This document shows, in pieces, positions 50,284 through 57,961 of a stretch of 64,000 bases of DNA. Each line of letters begins with the position of its first letter. The first letter of the stretch is position 1. This stretch comes from Bacteroidia bacterium. GTDB lineage: Bacteria > Bacteroidota > Bacteroidia > Chitinophagales > Chitinophagaceae. The position numbers and the translations under genes are program-made. Location of the stretch: the NCBI GenBank assembly GCA_030427635.1, contig JAUIBA010000010.1, positions 62,001 through 126,000 on the forward strand, in the 5' to 3' direction. The notes under the pieces were generated by a model, which had not been told where the DNA came from, searched no databases, and worked only from the letters and a program-made list of their open reading frames with translations.

Positions 50284-51327
50284 ATGTTTATCTTTCAAAA
50301 AAAATATACCATGTTTGGCATCCGGCATATCAAGTTCGACTCCATGACTTATGTCCTTCATTATTCCAATGGACAGATTGTTAAGGAAGGAAGAGGATTA
50401 TCGTTTTTCTATTTTTCGTTAGGAAGTTCAATTGTAGCTATCCCCATGGGGAGTAATGACCTTCCTTTTATTTTTAATGACATAGCCAGTGATTATCAGC
50501 CGGTGTCTATTCAGGGGCAGATTACTTATAAAATAAGTAAACCTGCCGTACTGGCCGATGTGCTGGATTTTACCGTAGATGATGCCGGGATATACAAAAA
50601 GAATGATCTGGAGAAACTAAATCAGCGTATCATAAACGAGGCGCAGACAGCAACATCCTCATTTATTCATAATGCAAAGCTTAAAGATGCCATACGGTCG
50701 GCCAAGGTAGTAGAACAGTGTATTCTTGATGGACTCAGAGCATCAGAAGCACTGAGTATGCTGGGAATCGAAATTCTGGGTGCAAATATCCTTGCTGTGC
50801 AGGCTACACCGGAAATGGCCAGGGCGCTGGAGACGGAGACCAGGGAAAGGTTACAGCAGGAAGCAGACCAGGCAATCTATGAAAGAAGAAACTTTGCGGT
50901 AGAGCAGGAGCGACGCATCAAAGAGTCAGAACTCAATACTGAAATAGCTGTAGAGGAAAAGCAGAAGCAGATTACAGAGAAAAAAATGGAGTCTGAGGTA
51001 ATGAAAGCAGAAAATGACCGGAAGCTGAAAGAAATACGACTTCAGAGTGAAATAGCAATAGAAGAGCAGAAGAAAAGTCTCGTAGAGCAGAAAGCTGAAA
51101 ACGACCGGAAAGAAGCTGAGACAAAAGGATATGTAATAGAGGCTACGCTCAAACCATACCGGGATATGGACTGGAAGACATTAACAGCGCTGTCTGGTAA
51201 TGCCGACCCCCGTGTTAATGTAGCACTGGCATTCAGACAGCTGGCAGAAAATGCAGAGAAAATAGGCACACTTAATATCAGTCCGGAGTTGCTTGAGTCA
51301 TTGATGGAGGAGAAGAAAGCCAGATAA
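50284..51327 (+). CDS. SPFH (band 7) domain protein with long coiled coil
   Basis: A 347-residue protein. Residues about 15-190 fit an SPFH/band 7 domain (VSIQGQITYKISKPAVLADVLDF, LSMLGIEILGANILAVQATPEMARALETE). Residues about 185-285 are a charged Ala/Glu/Lys/Gln coiled coil, as in flotillins. No N-terminal transmembrane helix or signal peptide is present, so membrane attachment, if any, is peripheral. The ATG at 50284 is used; the one at 50311 (MFGIRHIKF) is possible. The stop codon overlaps the start of the next gene (TAATG), so the two are translationally coupled. SPFH proteins scaffold membrane microdomains or cap proteases; the role here is unknown. Its coupling with a NAD-kinase-fold protein is the main clue. 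Confidence 0.85.
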   Translation: MFIFQKKYTMFGIRHIKFDSMTYVLHYSNGQIVKEGRGLSFFYFSLGSSIVAIPMGSNDLPFIFNDIASDYQPVSIQGQITYKISKPAVLADVLDFTVDDAGIYKKNDLEKLNQRIINEAQTATSSFIHNAKLKDAIRSAKVVEQCILDGLRASEALSMLGIEILGANILAVQATPEMARALETETRERLQQEADQAIYERRNFAVEQERRIKESELNTEIAVEEKQKQITEKKMESEVMKAENDRKLKEIRLQSEIAIEEQKKSLVEQKAENDRKEAETKGYVIEATLKPYRDMDWKTLTALSGNADPRVNVALAFRQLAENAEKIGTLNISPELLESLMEEKKAR

Positions 51328-52253
51328 TGAGTATTGAGTACGCCATCATCGTCAGAAATAAAACACGCCTTGAAGTACTGATTGAGCGCTTCAATACGCG
51401 CGCGCAGGCAAAGTTTTATATAGAAAGTCAGGGTGGGGATTTTGATGATTACCAGCAGGAGCATGAGCGTTTTCATGAGGCGCTTTCCGCTATACAGAGG
51501 CAATTGTCAACAGTTATGAAACACAAGCTTGTTGACCGCTCCTTTGTTCCTTCGTTTTTATTTTCACCCGCGCATCTCATTATAGTAGTAGGTCAGGATG
51601 GGCTTGTTGCCAATACGGCAAAGTATGCTGGTATGGCTCCTGTAGTAGCTGTAAATCCAGACCGGACACGTTACGATGGTGTCCTTCTTCCTTATGATAC
51701 CGGAAACTTTCTCGGGGGAGTCAGTCAGGTGTTGTCGGGTAGTGCCGTATATAAGACAGTACGCTTTGCCGAGGCCAGGCTAAATGATGGGCAAAGGCTC
51801 CTGGCGTTTAATGATTTGTTTGTAGGAGCATCATCGCATGTGTCGGCTCGTTATCGTCTGTCATGGAACGGCCTGTCAGAGGAGCAGTCCTCAAGCGGAT
51901 TAATTATTTCCACTCATGCAGGCAGTACCGGATGGCTCAGCTCTGTGTTTAATATGGCATATGGAGTTGCCGCAATGTTTGAGCCTGACCTGAAGCCCAA
52001 ACGTCCCCGTATCAAAGCTGATGAGCTGGTTTTTGCAGTACGTGAGCCATTTAAAAGTGTACGTACTCAAACCACACTGAATATAGGACGTATGCAAGCG
52101 AATGACGTTCTGAAGATAGAGTCTCTTATGCCTGCTCATGGGGTTATATTCAGCGACGGTATGGAGTCCGATTTTCTGAAGTTTAACAGTGGCTCTGTTG
52201 TAACTATCGGCATTGCTCCGGAGACTGCAAGACTGGTGATGAAAAACAAATAG
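51327..52253 (+). CDS. NAD-kinase-fold protein coupled to the SPFH gene
   Basis: A 308-residue protein with the outline of the NAD kinase / diacylglycerol kinase fold. A nucleotide loop reads VVGQDGL (Gly89, Gln90, Asp91, Gly92), where NAD kinases have GGDG; the catalytic Asp is kept. An AFND motif (near residue 162) replaces the usual NE. HAGSTGW (near residues 195-201) corresponds to the TGSTAY turn. The last part (VIFSDGMESDFLKFNSGSVVTIGIAP) matches the C-terminal strands. Residues 1-75 (helical, RNKTRLEVLIERFNTRAQ) are unlike standard NAD kinases. It may phosphorylate NAD, another nucleoside or a lipid, or only bind a nucleotide. Translational coupling (TAATG) implies a shared function with the SPFH protein. 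It converges on the CsgG-like operon with 8 bp between stops. Confidence 0.75.
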   Translation: MSIEYAIIVRNKTRLEVLIERFNTRAQAKFYIESQGGDFDDYQQEHERFHEALSAIQRQLSTVMKHKLVDRSFVPSFLFSPAHLIIVVGQDGLVANTAKYAGMAPVVAVNPDRTRYDGVLLPYDTGNFLGGVSQVLSGSAVYKTVRFAEARLNDGQRLLAFNDLFVGASSHVSARYRLSWNGLSEEQSSSGLIISTHAGSTGWLSSVFNMAYGVAAMFEPDLKPKRPRIKADELVFAVREPFKSVRTQTTLNIGRMQANDVLKIESLMPAHGVIFSDGMESDFLKFNSGSVVTIGIAPETARLVMKNK

Positions 52254-52261
52254 TTCAGGTC

Positions 52262-53176
52262 TTACCGTCTGCGTTTTCCCTTATAGGACGATACTGCTAT
52301 TTCCGTTATCGCATTCATGCGATGGTGTTCCAGTGCTACCGCATCGCTGTATATTTTCAGTACCGCATCCCATGCCCTCTTTTCTTCGGCGCTCACTTTT
52401 GCAGCGGTAGCTTTTATCAGTTCGTTTGCTTCTCTGCTGCACTTACATGCAGGGTCTACCATACGCAGGTGTTCCAGCCCGGCTGCATAATCTCCGGCTG
52501 CTATCTGGGTTCTTGCATCCTGTATCTGTCTGCTGCATACCTGGTTTTCATATGCGGTAAAGACTTTTGTGGCCTGCTGCTGTGCTTTATCATAGCAGGG
52601 TTTTACAGCATCTGGTATAGATAGTAGCATCCCTATTGCTTCCTCATACTCCTTTCGTTTTACCAGTGCCTCAGCTTTGCTCATTATATCGTCACAGTGC
52701 TGCCCGTAGTAGACTGTTATCTTTTCTTTGGATGACTGTATGAAGTCTTTATATATAGCATCCCCGGCTTTTATCCCTGCTATGGCATTGGATATGGCTG
52801 CTTCCTTACTGCTGCCACTACCTCTTATGTTTTTGGTAACAGAGGAAAATATCACCTTACTGCCGGCCTGCATTACAAACAGGGCCAGCTCGGCATTTAC
52901 CACTGTAATCTGTTTCATGCCGCCATCAGCCACATTTGTTTCATTGATGGTCAGTTTGGGCGTTAAGATAAAGTCGCCATATCCTGCTGCTGCCAGTCCA
53001 TTGCCCGTGGCTATGTGGGCGCATTTCAGCTCCAGGTTAGTGAGCTGTGCATTGGTAAGCCCCTCCATTGACGAAGGCACCACTACCGATAGCATTATCT
53101 TGCCTATATCCGTTTTCGACTGCCCATATGCTGTAGCCATACCTAGCAGGGCTATAAATGTCAGTATCTTTTTCAT
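52262..53176 (-). CDS. Exported hypothetical protein, last gene of CsgG-like operon
   Basis: A 304-residue protein with a signal peptide (MKKILTFIALLGMATAYG). The N-terminal part (about 20-145) is a beta-rich domain (DFILTPKLTINETNVADGGMKQITVVNAELALFVMQAG). Part of it resembles the way CsgG-associated proteins handle 'all-instances' nucleotide-free domains, but I cannot name a family. Residues about 150-290 are helical and TPR-like (SKAEALVKRKEYEEAIGMLLSIPD; ARTQIAAGDYAAGLEHLRMVDPACKC), with several Cys residues (CDD, CYD, CSR, CKC). It is 6 bp downstream of the preceding gene, so it is the fourth gene of a tight operon. It is predicted periplasmic. I do not know its function. Confidence 0.75.
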   Translation of the reverse strand: MKKILTFIALLGMATAYGQSKTDIGKIMLSVVVPSSMEGLTNAQLTNLELKCAHIATGNGLAAAGYGDFILTPKLTINETNVADGGMKQITVVNAELALFVMQAGSKVIFSSVTKNIRGSGSSKEAAISNAIAGIKAGDAIYKDFIQSSKEKITVYYGQHCDDIMSKAEALVKRKEYEEAIGMLLSIPDAVKPCYDKAQQQATKVFTAYENQVCSRQIQDARTQIAAGDYAAGLEHLRMVDPACKCSREANELIKATAAKVSAEEKRAWDAVLKIYSDAVALEHHRMNAITEIAVSSYKGKRRR

Positions 53177-53182
53177 AGAGGT

Positions 53183-54076
53183 TTATTTAAGTGTAATGTA
53201 GATAGTATTACCTTTTACGTCTTTCTGTGGCTCCAGCCCTATCGATTTCAGGTATTTAAAGATTTCCAGCGCAAATCTGTTGGCATTATAGTTACGTCCC
53301 GTCGCCTGATCTTTAAGGGGTATCCGCACATCATCAAATATCATGCGCAGGTCGGTAGTGCCCTGTAGGTGATAGTTGTTCTTATACGCATTCTTTGACA
53401 TCCACTCTTCCAGCACATCAGATAAGGGTAAGTCCTGTCCTTTTATTTCAGACGACATCGTGTAGGATGCTCCCTGGTCAAAGCTAATATCCACCATTAC
53501 AGACCGTCCGTTATTCACTATCTCAGTGAATTTGCTCTGTAATGTATTCATCATCTCACTGCCACATGCATTTACTGCTTTGGTAGTCAGCTTGCCATAA
53601 TCTTCTGTATAGAACTTCCCGCTGGAGCCTACCTTGTTAGCCAGTGAGTTTCCTCCTGCTGCCTCATATGCCGATAGTATCACATTCACAGAGTTGCCAC
53701 TGGCCGACTGTTGCTTATCCACTTCTACCTGTACATACATATCTGCACCGGACGACTGTATGAGCAGGCTTTTTATATCCTCCTGATTATCCGATGTGAA
53801 TACCTTATTGTCATTGGCCGACTTCAGTTTGCCTATAAAGTCTACCGTAGAAAATCCCCGGTTGTCAAAGGCCTCCTTTACTTTGGTTATTGCTATCCTG
53901 CGGGTCACATCTTCATCCAGTACTGTGCGTATATCTTCACCTTCTTTGGTAAAGGGTATCACCATTATTCTGGGCTGTACTGTGTTCACCGTGCCATAGC
54001 TGTTTGTAGCTGCCACCTGTGCATATGTAACAGAGCCGGCACCCATCAGGCATAGTATCAATAGTAGTTTTCTCAT
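53183..54076 (-). CDS. Exported hypothetical protein, resembles DUF6175
   Basis: A 297-residue protein with a signal peptide (MRKLLLILCLMGAGSVTYA). The next block, PRIMVIPFTKEGEDIRTVLDEDVTRRIAITKVKEAF, is like the start of CsgG/TolB-type 'DNA-independent regulator' domains. SGADMYVQVEVDKQ follows, where CsgG-like proteins have GADYLVTG. The C-terminal third (DLPLSDVLEEWMSKN; MIFDDVRIPLKDQATGRNYNANRFALEIFKYL) is less clear. From memory this matches a family labelled DUF6175; not verified. It lies in an operon with a CsgG homologue, 14 bp from the previous and 6 bp from the next gene. It is predicted periplasmic or outer-membrane associated. Confidence 0.75.
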   Translation of the reverse strand: MRKLLLILCLMGAGSVTYAQVAATNSYGTVNTVQPRIMVIPFTKEGEDIRTVLDEDVTRRIAITKVKEAFDNRGFSTVDFIGKLKSANDNKVFTSDNQEDIKSLLIQSSGADMYVQVEVDKQQSASGNSVNVILSAYEAAGGNSLANKVGSSGKFYTEDYGKLTTKAVNACGSEMMNTLQSKFTEIVNNGRSVMVDISFDQGASYTMSSEIKGQDLPLSDVLEEWMSKNAYKNNYHLQGTTDLRMIFDDVRIPLKDQATGRNYNANRFALEIFKYLKSIGLEPQKDVKGNTIYITLK

Positions 54077-54090
54077 AGCATATAAGATGT

Positions 54091-54525
54091 TTAGAAGCCA
54101 AATTTTCTGGTTACCTTATTATCCTCCAGGTCTTTTCTCAGCGCCTGCACATTAACGGTGATGTCAAGGTACACACTGCGTGTACGGTGTTTTCCTTTTA
54201 TTACATCCCCGCTCTGCACGGCATTGGTTATAAACGTCTCATAACGCTTATCAAAAAATGCCTCCAGATATGGTTTGAATTGTTGCTGTGCCTCCTGCTC
54301 CGGCACATCTATAAGTGCACTGTTTATATCAGACTCCGGCACACCTCTGTACAGTAATACAAAGAATACATTCCTTGCGGCATTGGCATTGGCTTCATCT
54401 ATGTTCTTTCCCGTACCGGATGAGCGCAGTGTTATCGTCCCCTTTGTTTCTGATACAAGCGCTACCTGCGCCCGAAGGCAGGTAATCATGCATAGGAGCA
54501 CGGTCGTAAAGAGCATCCTTTTCAT
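54091..54525 (-). CDS. Small exported hypothetical protein in CsgG-like operon
   Basis: A 144-residue protein with a signal peptide (MKRMLFTTVLLCMITCLRA); a Cys in ITCLRA is not a clean lipobox. The mature domain has TKGTITLRSSGTGKNIDEANANAARNVFFVLLYRGVP, a strand-helix pattern like that of LPP20-type lipoproteins or other domains in which a helix 'EANANAARN' follows two strands. It ends YLDITVNVQALRKDLEDNKV. It is 15 bp downstream of the CsgG-like gene and 14 bp before the next. The family is not certain; a role as a periplasmic partner of the CsgG-like protein is inferred from the operon. Confidence 0.7.
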   Translation of the reverse strand: MKRMLFTTVLLCMITCLRAQVALVSETKGTITLRSSGTGKNIDEANANAARNVFFVLLYRGVPESDINSALIDVPEQEAQQQFKPYLEAFFDKRYETFITNAVQSGDVIKGKHRTRSVYLDITVNVQALRKDLEDNKVTRKFGF

Positions 54526-54540
54526 AGTGTATAGTGGTTA

Positions 54541-55482
54541 TTAGTCTTCGTAAAATGTTTTTGCTTCTATCTTTTCTTTGGCTGCAATTGCTGCTGCTAT
54601 ATCTTCTGTTTCATCGCTCACTGCTGCTATGCAGAAATGCTCATCTTCCACCTTTTTTACAGTGGCAATGCCTATCTGCTTGCGGCGCACCATCTGCTGC
54701 CCGTTTACCTGTAACGGTTGCAGCTTCATGAGCTTCATTTTCTGTCCTGTTGCTACGCCCATATCTTTTCCTCCGGCTATGAGCAGGGTAGCGGCCTTGC
54801 CTGCCTTCGTGGTGTTCTCTACACTTACCACAGTGAAGGTGGCAGGGAAATTTACAGCTACGAAGTCCTGTATCTGTGGGTATATATCATTGAGCGACTT
54901 TTCAAACACCTTTTTCCTTGCGTCGGCATAGTTGTCGTCGCGTCCGTGTAGTGCGGCAGCGCCTGCCATAGCTGCCAGGCCTACCCCCGGCACTCTGGAC
55001 CCTACAGCCAGTGCGCCACCCAGCAGCCCGGCTTTTCCCAGTCCTTTTCTGCGGTTTCCGCCCTTTGTATCTATTACCTCTGTGCTGGTCGTTTGTCCGG
55101 TAGTTACATCCAGTATGTTCAGTGATATTTTCATTTTGCATACCTGTCCGTCATTAGTGTATTGGTCCACATTGCCGGTTACAAGATATTCAGCCCCCAG
55201 GCTTTTGCCCTGTTCCACCACACTGCCATCTATAAAGCTTTCTGATTTCTGCAGGTTACGCTCTTTTTCTATCACGTTCATCTTAGTGCGGTCCACTACT
55301 ATAAACCGGTGTGTCTCTATAAAGCTCTCTGTAACCTTTCTTGTTATTTCTGTCAGGTAATTATCTTTTACTCCCCTGCCCGTTATAGGCAATACGCCCA
55401 CTACTGTTTTGTTTTCGGCCTGAGTATATGCCGTAAATGATATTAGGGAGAGTAGTGTATGGAGGATAATAGTTTTCATCAT
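54541..55482 (-). CDS. CsgG/HfaB-family protein (non-lipidated)
   Basis: A 313-residue protein. The tandem ATGs at 55482 and 55479 follow a promoter box; the signal peptide is MMKTIILHTLLSLISFTAYTQA. The mature part has the CsgG domain: TVVGVLPITGRGVKDNYLTEITRKVTESFIETHRFIVVDRTKMNVIEKER, then GKSLGAEYLVTGNVDQY. CsgG/HfaB proteins form outer-membrane channels or assembly factors for curli and holdfast; these are normally lipoproteins, but this one has no lipobox Cys. A Gly/Ala-rich segment (about residues 155-195, GLGKAGLLGGALAVGSRVPGVG) is unusual and could insert into a membrane. A C-terminal domain (about 225-313) carries a beta-rich 'GVATGQKMKLMK' pattern. It is the first gene of a four-gene operon. 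Confidence 0.85.
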   Translation of the reverse strand: MMKTIILHTLLSLISFTAYTQAENKTVVGVLPITGRGVKDNYLTEITRKVTESFIETHRFIVVDRTKMNVIEKERNLQKSESFIDGSVVEQGKSLGAEYLVTGNVDQYTNDGQVCKMKISLNILDVTTGQTTSTEVIDTKGGNRRKGLGKAGLLGGALAVGSRVPGVGLAAMAGAAALHGRDDNYADARKKVFEKSLNDIYPQIQDFVAVNFPATFTVVSVENTTKAGKAATLLIAGGKDMGVATGQKMKLMKLQPLQVNGQQMVRRKQIGIATVKKVEDEHFCIAAVSDETEDIAAAIAAKEKIEAKTFYED

Positions 55483-55497
55483 CTGAAAAGGTTCCAA

Positions 55498-55505
55498 CAA
55501 ATATA
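55498..55505 (-). promoter_or_regulatory. -7 box (TATATTTG) for the CsgG-like operon
   Basis: Exact TAnnTTTG match on the minus strand, 15 bp before the first ATG at 55482. No convincing -33 TTG. Confidence 0.6.
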
Positions 55506-55652
55506 GCAGCACGGCTTTTTATAGTGAATAAAGCAGGAATGTTTTTTGTAAATGTCTGTTTTTAGATGTTGGCTACTGCACAATAGTGCCATCATATTGC
55601 CTCCTGCAGGCAGAAAGCAATACATTATTTTTCATCAGGAAAAATGCAGTAT

Positions 55653-56273
55653 CTAGGATGCTGGTGATATAGGCTGCCGCAGTATGGTTTTTAGCTTTTC
55701 CGGTGCTGTTCTGCGCATGTCACTGAGGTATATTTCACGGTGTTTTCCCCTCAGGGTATATCCCTGTTGTTTTATCCATTCATGCATATGGGCTATAACA
55801 GGAGGCTCATCGCTATACGGGCCGGTATGCAATGTTTGTGCACATAACCCTTCATGTATAGTCTCCAGCCTCAGGTCAGGTGGTAGTTGTAAGCCCTTCT
55901 TCTTCTTTATCAGTGTTGCCGTAGCCTCGTTAAACAGCTCCTGTGTTACTGCTTCAGGCTGTAGTATCATCAGTGTCCACTTCCACGGAGTTCTGTCTTC
56001 CATAGAAAACTGCATATCGTCGGTCCACCATAGTCCTTCCAGTGGCATTACGGTATAGTCGGCCTGTAGTGGTCCTTTTTTTAGCATGAACTTCATTGTA
56101 TAGGCAGTGCCATAAAGTGCTTCTACTACTGTCTGGAACAGGGACGAGTTATTGGGGTCTCCATGCCCGTCAGCCATAATGTATTGCAGTGGGGGTACAT
56201 CAGTGATTTTTATTTTACCGGCAGGCATTTTATACAGTTCTGCATAGTGCTTCTTCAGGTCTGTCTTGTCCAT
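55653..56273 (-). CDS. GyrI-like small-molecule-binding domain protein
   Basis: A 206-residue protein of the GyrI-like / SBM domain group. It opens KIKITDVPPLQYIMADGHGDPNNSSLF, typical for the 'effector-binding' fold; the second half repeats the pattern with HEGLCAQTLHTGPYSDEPPVIAHMHEWIKQQGY and closes HREIYLSDMRRT. GyrI-like proteins bind hydrophobic small molecules or, in E. coli SbmC, protect gyrase. No HTH domain is fused here, so it is a stand-alone binding or hydrolase-like domain. It is a single gene, with a near-consensus box (TATCTTGG, 56295-56302 on the minus strand) placed between the terminator of the previous gene and the ATG. Confidence 0.85.
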   Translation of the reverse strand: MDKTDLKKHYAELYKMPAGKIKITDVPPLQYIMADGHGDPNNSSLFQTVVEALYGTAYTMKFMLKKGPLQADYTVMPLEGLWWTDDMQFSMEDRTPWKWTLMILQPEAVTQELFNEATATLIKKKKGLQLPPDLRLETIHEGLCAQTLHTGPYSDEPPVIAHMHEWIKQQGYTLRGKHREIYLSDMRRTAPEKLKTILRQPISPAS

Positions 56274-56301
56274 TGGTTTATTGTTTTGGGATATCCAAGA
56301 T

Positions 56302-56345
56302 AAGAAAAAGGCGCATTCCCATTTTAAGGAATGCGCCTTTAAATA
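56302..56345 (-). terminator. Terminator of the first tandem T9SS paralogue
   Basis: Thirteen-bp stem AAAGGCGCATTCC (56307-56319) / GGAATGCGCCTTT (56328-56340), 8-nt loop. The T tract is on the minus strand. Confidence 0.85.
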
Positions 56346-56363
56346 TAGTTGGTAAGATGTCTG

Positions 56364-57773
56364 TTAGTGTACTACAGATATCCTTCCGGTCATTTTTTGT
56401 CCGTCAGCCGATACTGTATACATATACAGTCCTGCAGGGAGTTTAGCTGTGCTGAATACGGCTTTGCCATTAGATACTTTGGAGTATTGCATAGATGCCA
56501 CAGCACGTCCGGTCATATCATTGAGTGTTACCAGTACATCTGCGTCCTTATTCAGGTTGAAAGGTACTGTTATTTCATCGTTTGCAGGGTTTGGATATGC
56601 ACTTGCTTTGTTGATGGTAGTAACACTGTTAACGCCACCTGGGTCACCTACAATACCGCATGTAGCACATGCCGATACGCGGAACTCTATCCATGGATAC
56701 TGCAGTGTGCTTGCAGTACCGCCCGATGCTGACCAGAACCACAGAGGTATGTACTGTCCGCCCCAGCCATTAGCTGTGTCAGGCAGCGTTTTGAATACAC
56801 CATTGTTCCTGTCATCAGCAGAGTAAGTAGCCCATGCCGGAGTAGCGCTGGTGCCTCTGAATGCTACAAACGGACGGAACATGTTGTATTTGAATCCTAC
56901 TGAAGAACCAAACACAGTATCATGTGCTGTAAATGAAGCATCGCCGCTAATGAATGTTACACTTGCTCCCAGCAGGTTGCCTGCAGGTATAGATATGCCC
57001 GATGAAGATACCTGTACCTGACCTACATAGGTACCATCGCTCAGGGTATCACCCCATGCAGGGCTGGCGCCTGAGTTGTCCAGAATGATGTCTTTTACTA
57101 CTACATTCACACCTGTAGCTCTGGTAGTAACCGTATCAAAATGCAGGCGGTAAGTATTCATGGTATCTGTAGCTGCCAGACCGTAACGTGTAAGTACGGC
57201 TGGGTTAGTGGTTCTGCCCAGGTACACATCATCAGTGCTGGTCATACCGGCTCCATAGGCAAATACCACACGTAGTGTGTCCGTAACTCCGGTTTTTGTT
57301 GGGTTATAACCATAACGGCCAAAGAATCTGATAGAATCCACCGTATATGCATCGCCGGATGTTACCTGCGTTTCTCCGTAATAGTAAGATGCATCGTTAA
57401 ATCCGCTGTATGCAGGATCTGTTGTTAAGCCAAGTGATACAGACCTGTTATGTTGCCACTCGGTGCCGCTGGTGCCTGAGTAAGCCATAACAGCCATAGT
57501 ATCTTTCCACAGGTATGGAGCGCTTACAGCTATGGAGCTTGAAGTAGCAGCTTCATTCTGGTCAAAATAGTCTACATAGCTGTACCATCTTGGTGATGCA
57601 GTTTTCTTTGCAGCTGTATAGCTGGCGCCAAAACGCTCGGCACGTGCAGCTTTAAAAGCTTCAAGGTTCACATCCGATTGTACCGGATTTGTGTAAATGC
57701 TCACGGCTTTTTCCTGAGCATTTACATTGGCAGCAAAGGCTGCTGCAGTAAGGAGTAGAAGTGTTTTTTTCAT
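56364..57773 (-). CDS. T9SS type A cargo protein, paralogue 1 of 3
   Basis: A 469-residue secreted protein with signal peptide MKKTLLLLTAAAFAANVNA. The core block is PRWYSYVDYFDQNEAATSSSIAVSAPYLWKD, then AYTVDSIRFFG and DTLRVVFAYG, then GNLLGASVTFISGD and DTVFGSSVGFKYNMFRPFVAFRG. A CATCG motif precedes the sorting domain (about 395-469: ASAYPNPANDEITVPFNL; LNDMTGRAVASM; GLYMYTVSADGQKMTGRI). The same blocks recur in the two upstream genes, so the three are tandem paralogues. There is no known family and no catalytic motif; probable surface or released proteins. Each copy has its own terminator. Confidence 0.85.
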   Translation of the reverse strand: MKKTLLLLTAAAFAANVNAQEKAVSIYTNPVQSDVNLEAFKAARAERFGASYTAAKKTASPRWYSYVDYFDQNEAATSSSIAVSAPYLWKDTMAVMAYSGTSGTEWQHNRSVSLGLTTDPAYSGFNDASYYYGETQVTSGDAYTVDSIRFFGRYGYNPTKTGVTDTLRVVFAYGAGMTSTDDVYLGRTTNPAVLTRYGLAATDTMNTYRLHFDTVTTRATGVNVVVKDIILDNSGASPAWGDTLSDGTYVGQVQVSSSGISIPAGNLLGASVTFISGDASFTAHDTVFGSSVGFKYNMFRPFVAFRGTSATPAWATYSADDRNNGVFKTLPDTANGWGGQYIPLWFWSASGGTASTLQYPWIEFRVSACATCGIVGDPGGVNSVTTINKASAYPNPANDEITVPFNLNKDADVLVTLNDMTGRAVASMQYSKVSNGKAVFSTAKLPAGLYMYTVSADGQKMTGRISVVH

Positions 57774-57899
57774 TTGCTGGTATTTGAGATGAAAGTTAAA
57801 TCAATATTATTGATTTTTAAAAATATTCAACTGGTATTGACTGATTTTTTATATCAGAATATTGAATTGCCTTTATATCTCCTGTTTAGGCATAATAGC

Positions 57900-57936
57900 C
57901 GTAAAAAAAAGTGGTTTTGCAGCAATGCAAAACCAC
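57900..57936 (-). terminator. Terminator of T9SS paralogue 2
   Basis: Ten-bp stem GTGGTTTTGC (57911-57920) / GCAAAACCAC (57927-57936), 6-nt loop. The A8 at 57903-57910 gives the minus-strand T tract. Confidence 0.85.
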
Positions 57937-57961
57937 CCGGACTCTTGTGTTCTGTTTATTG

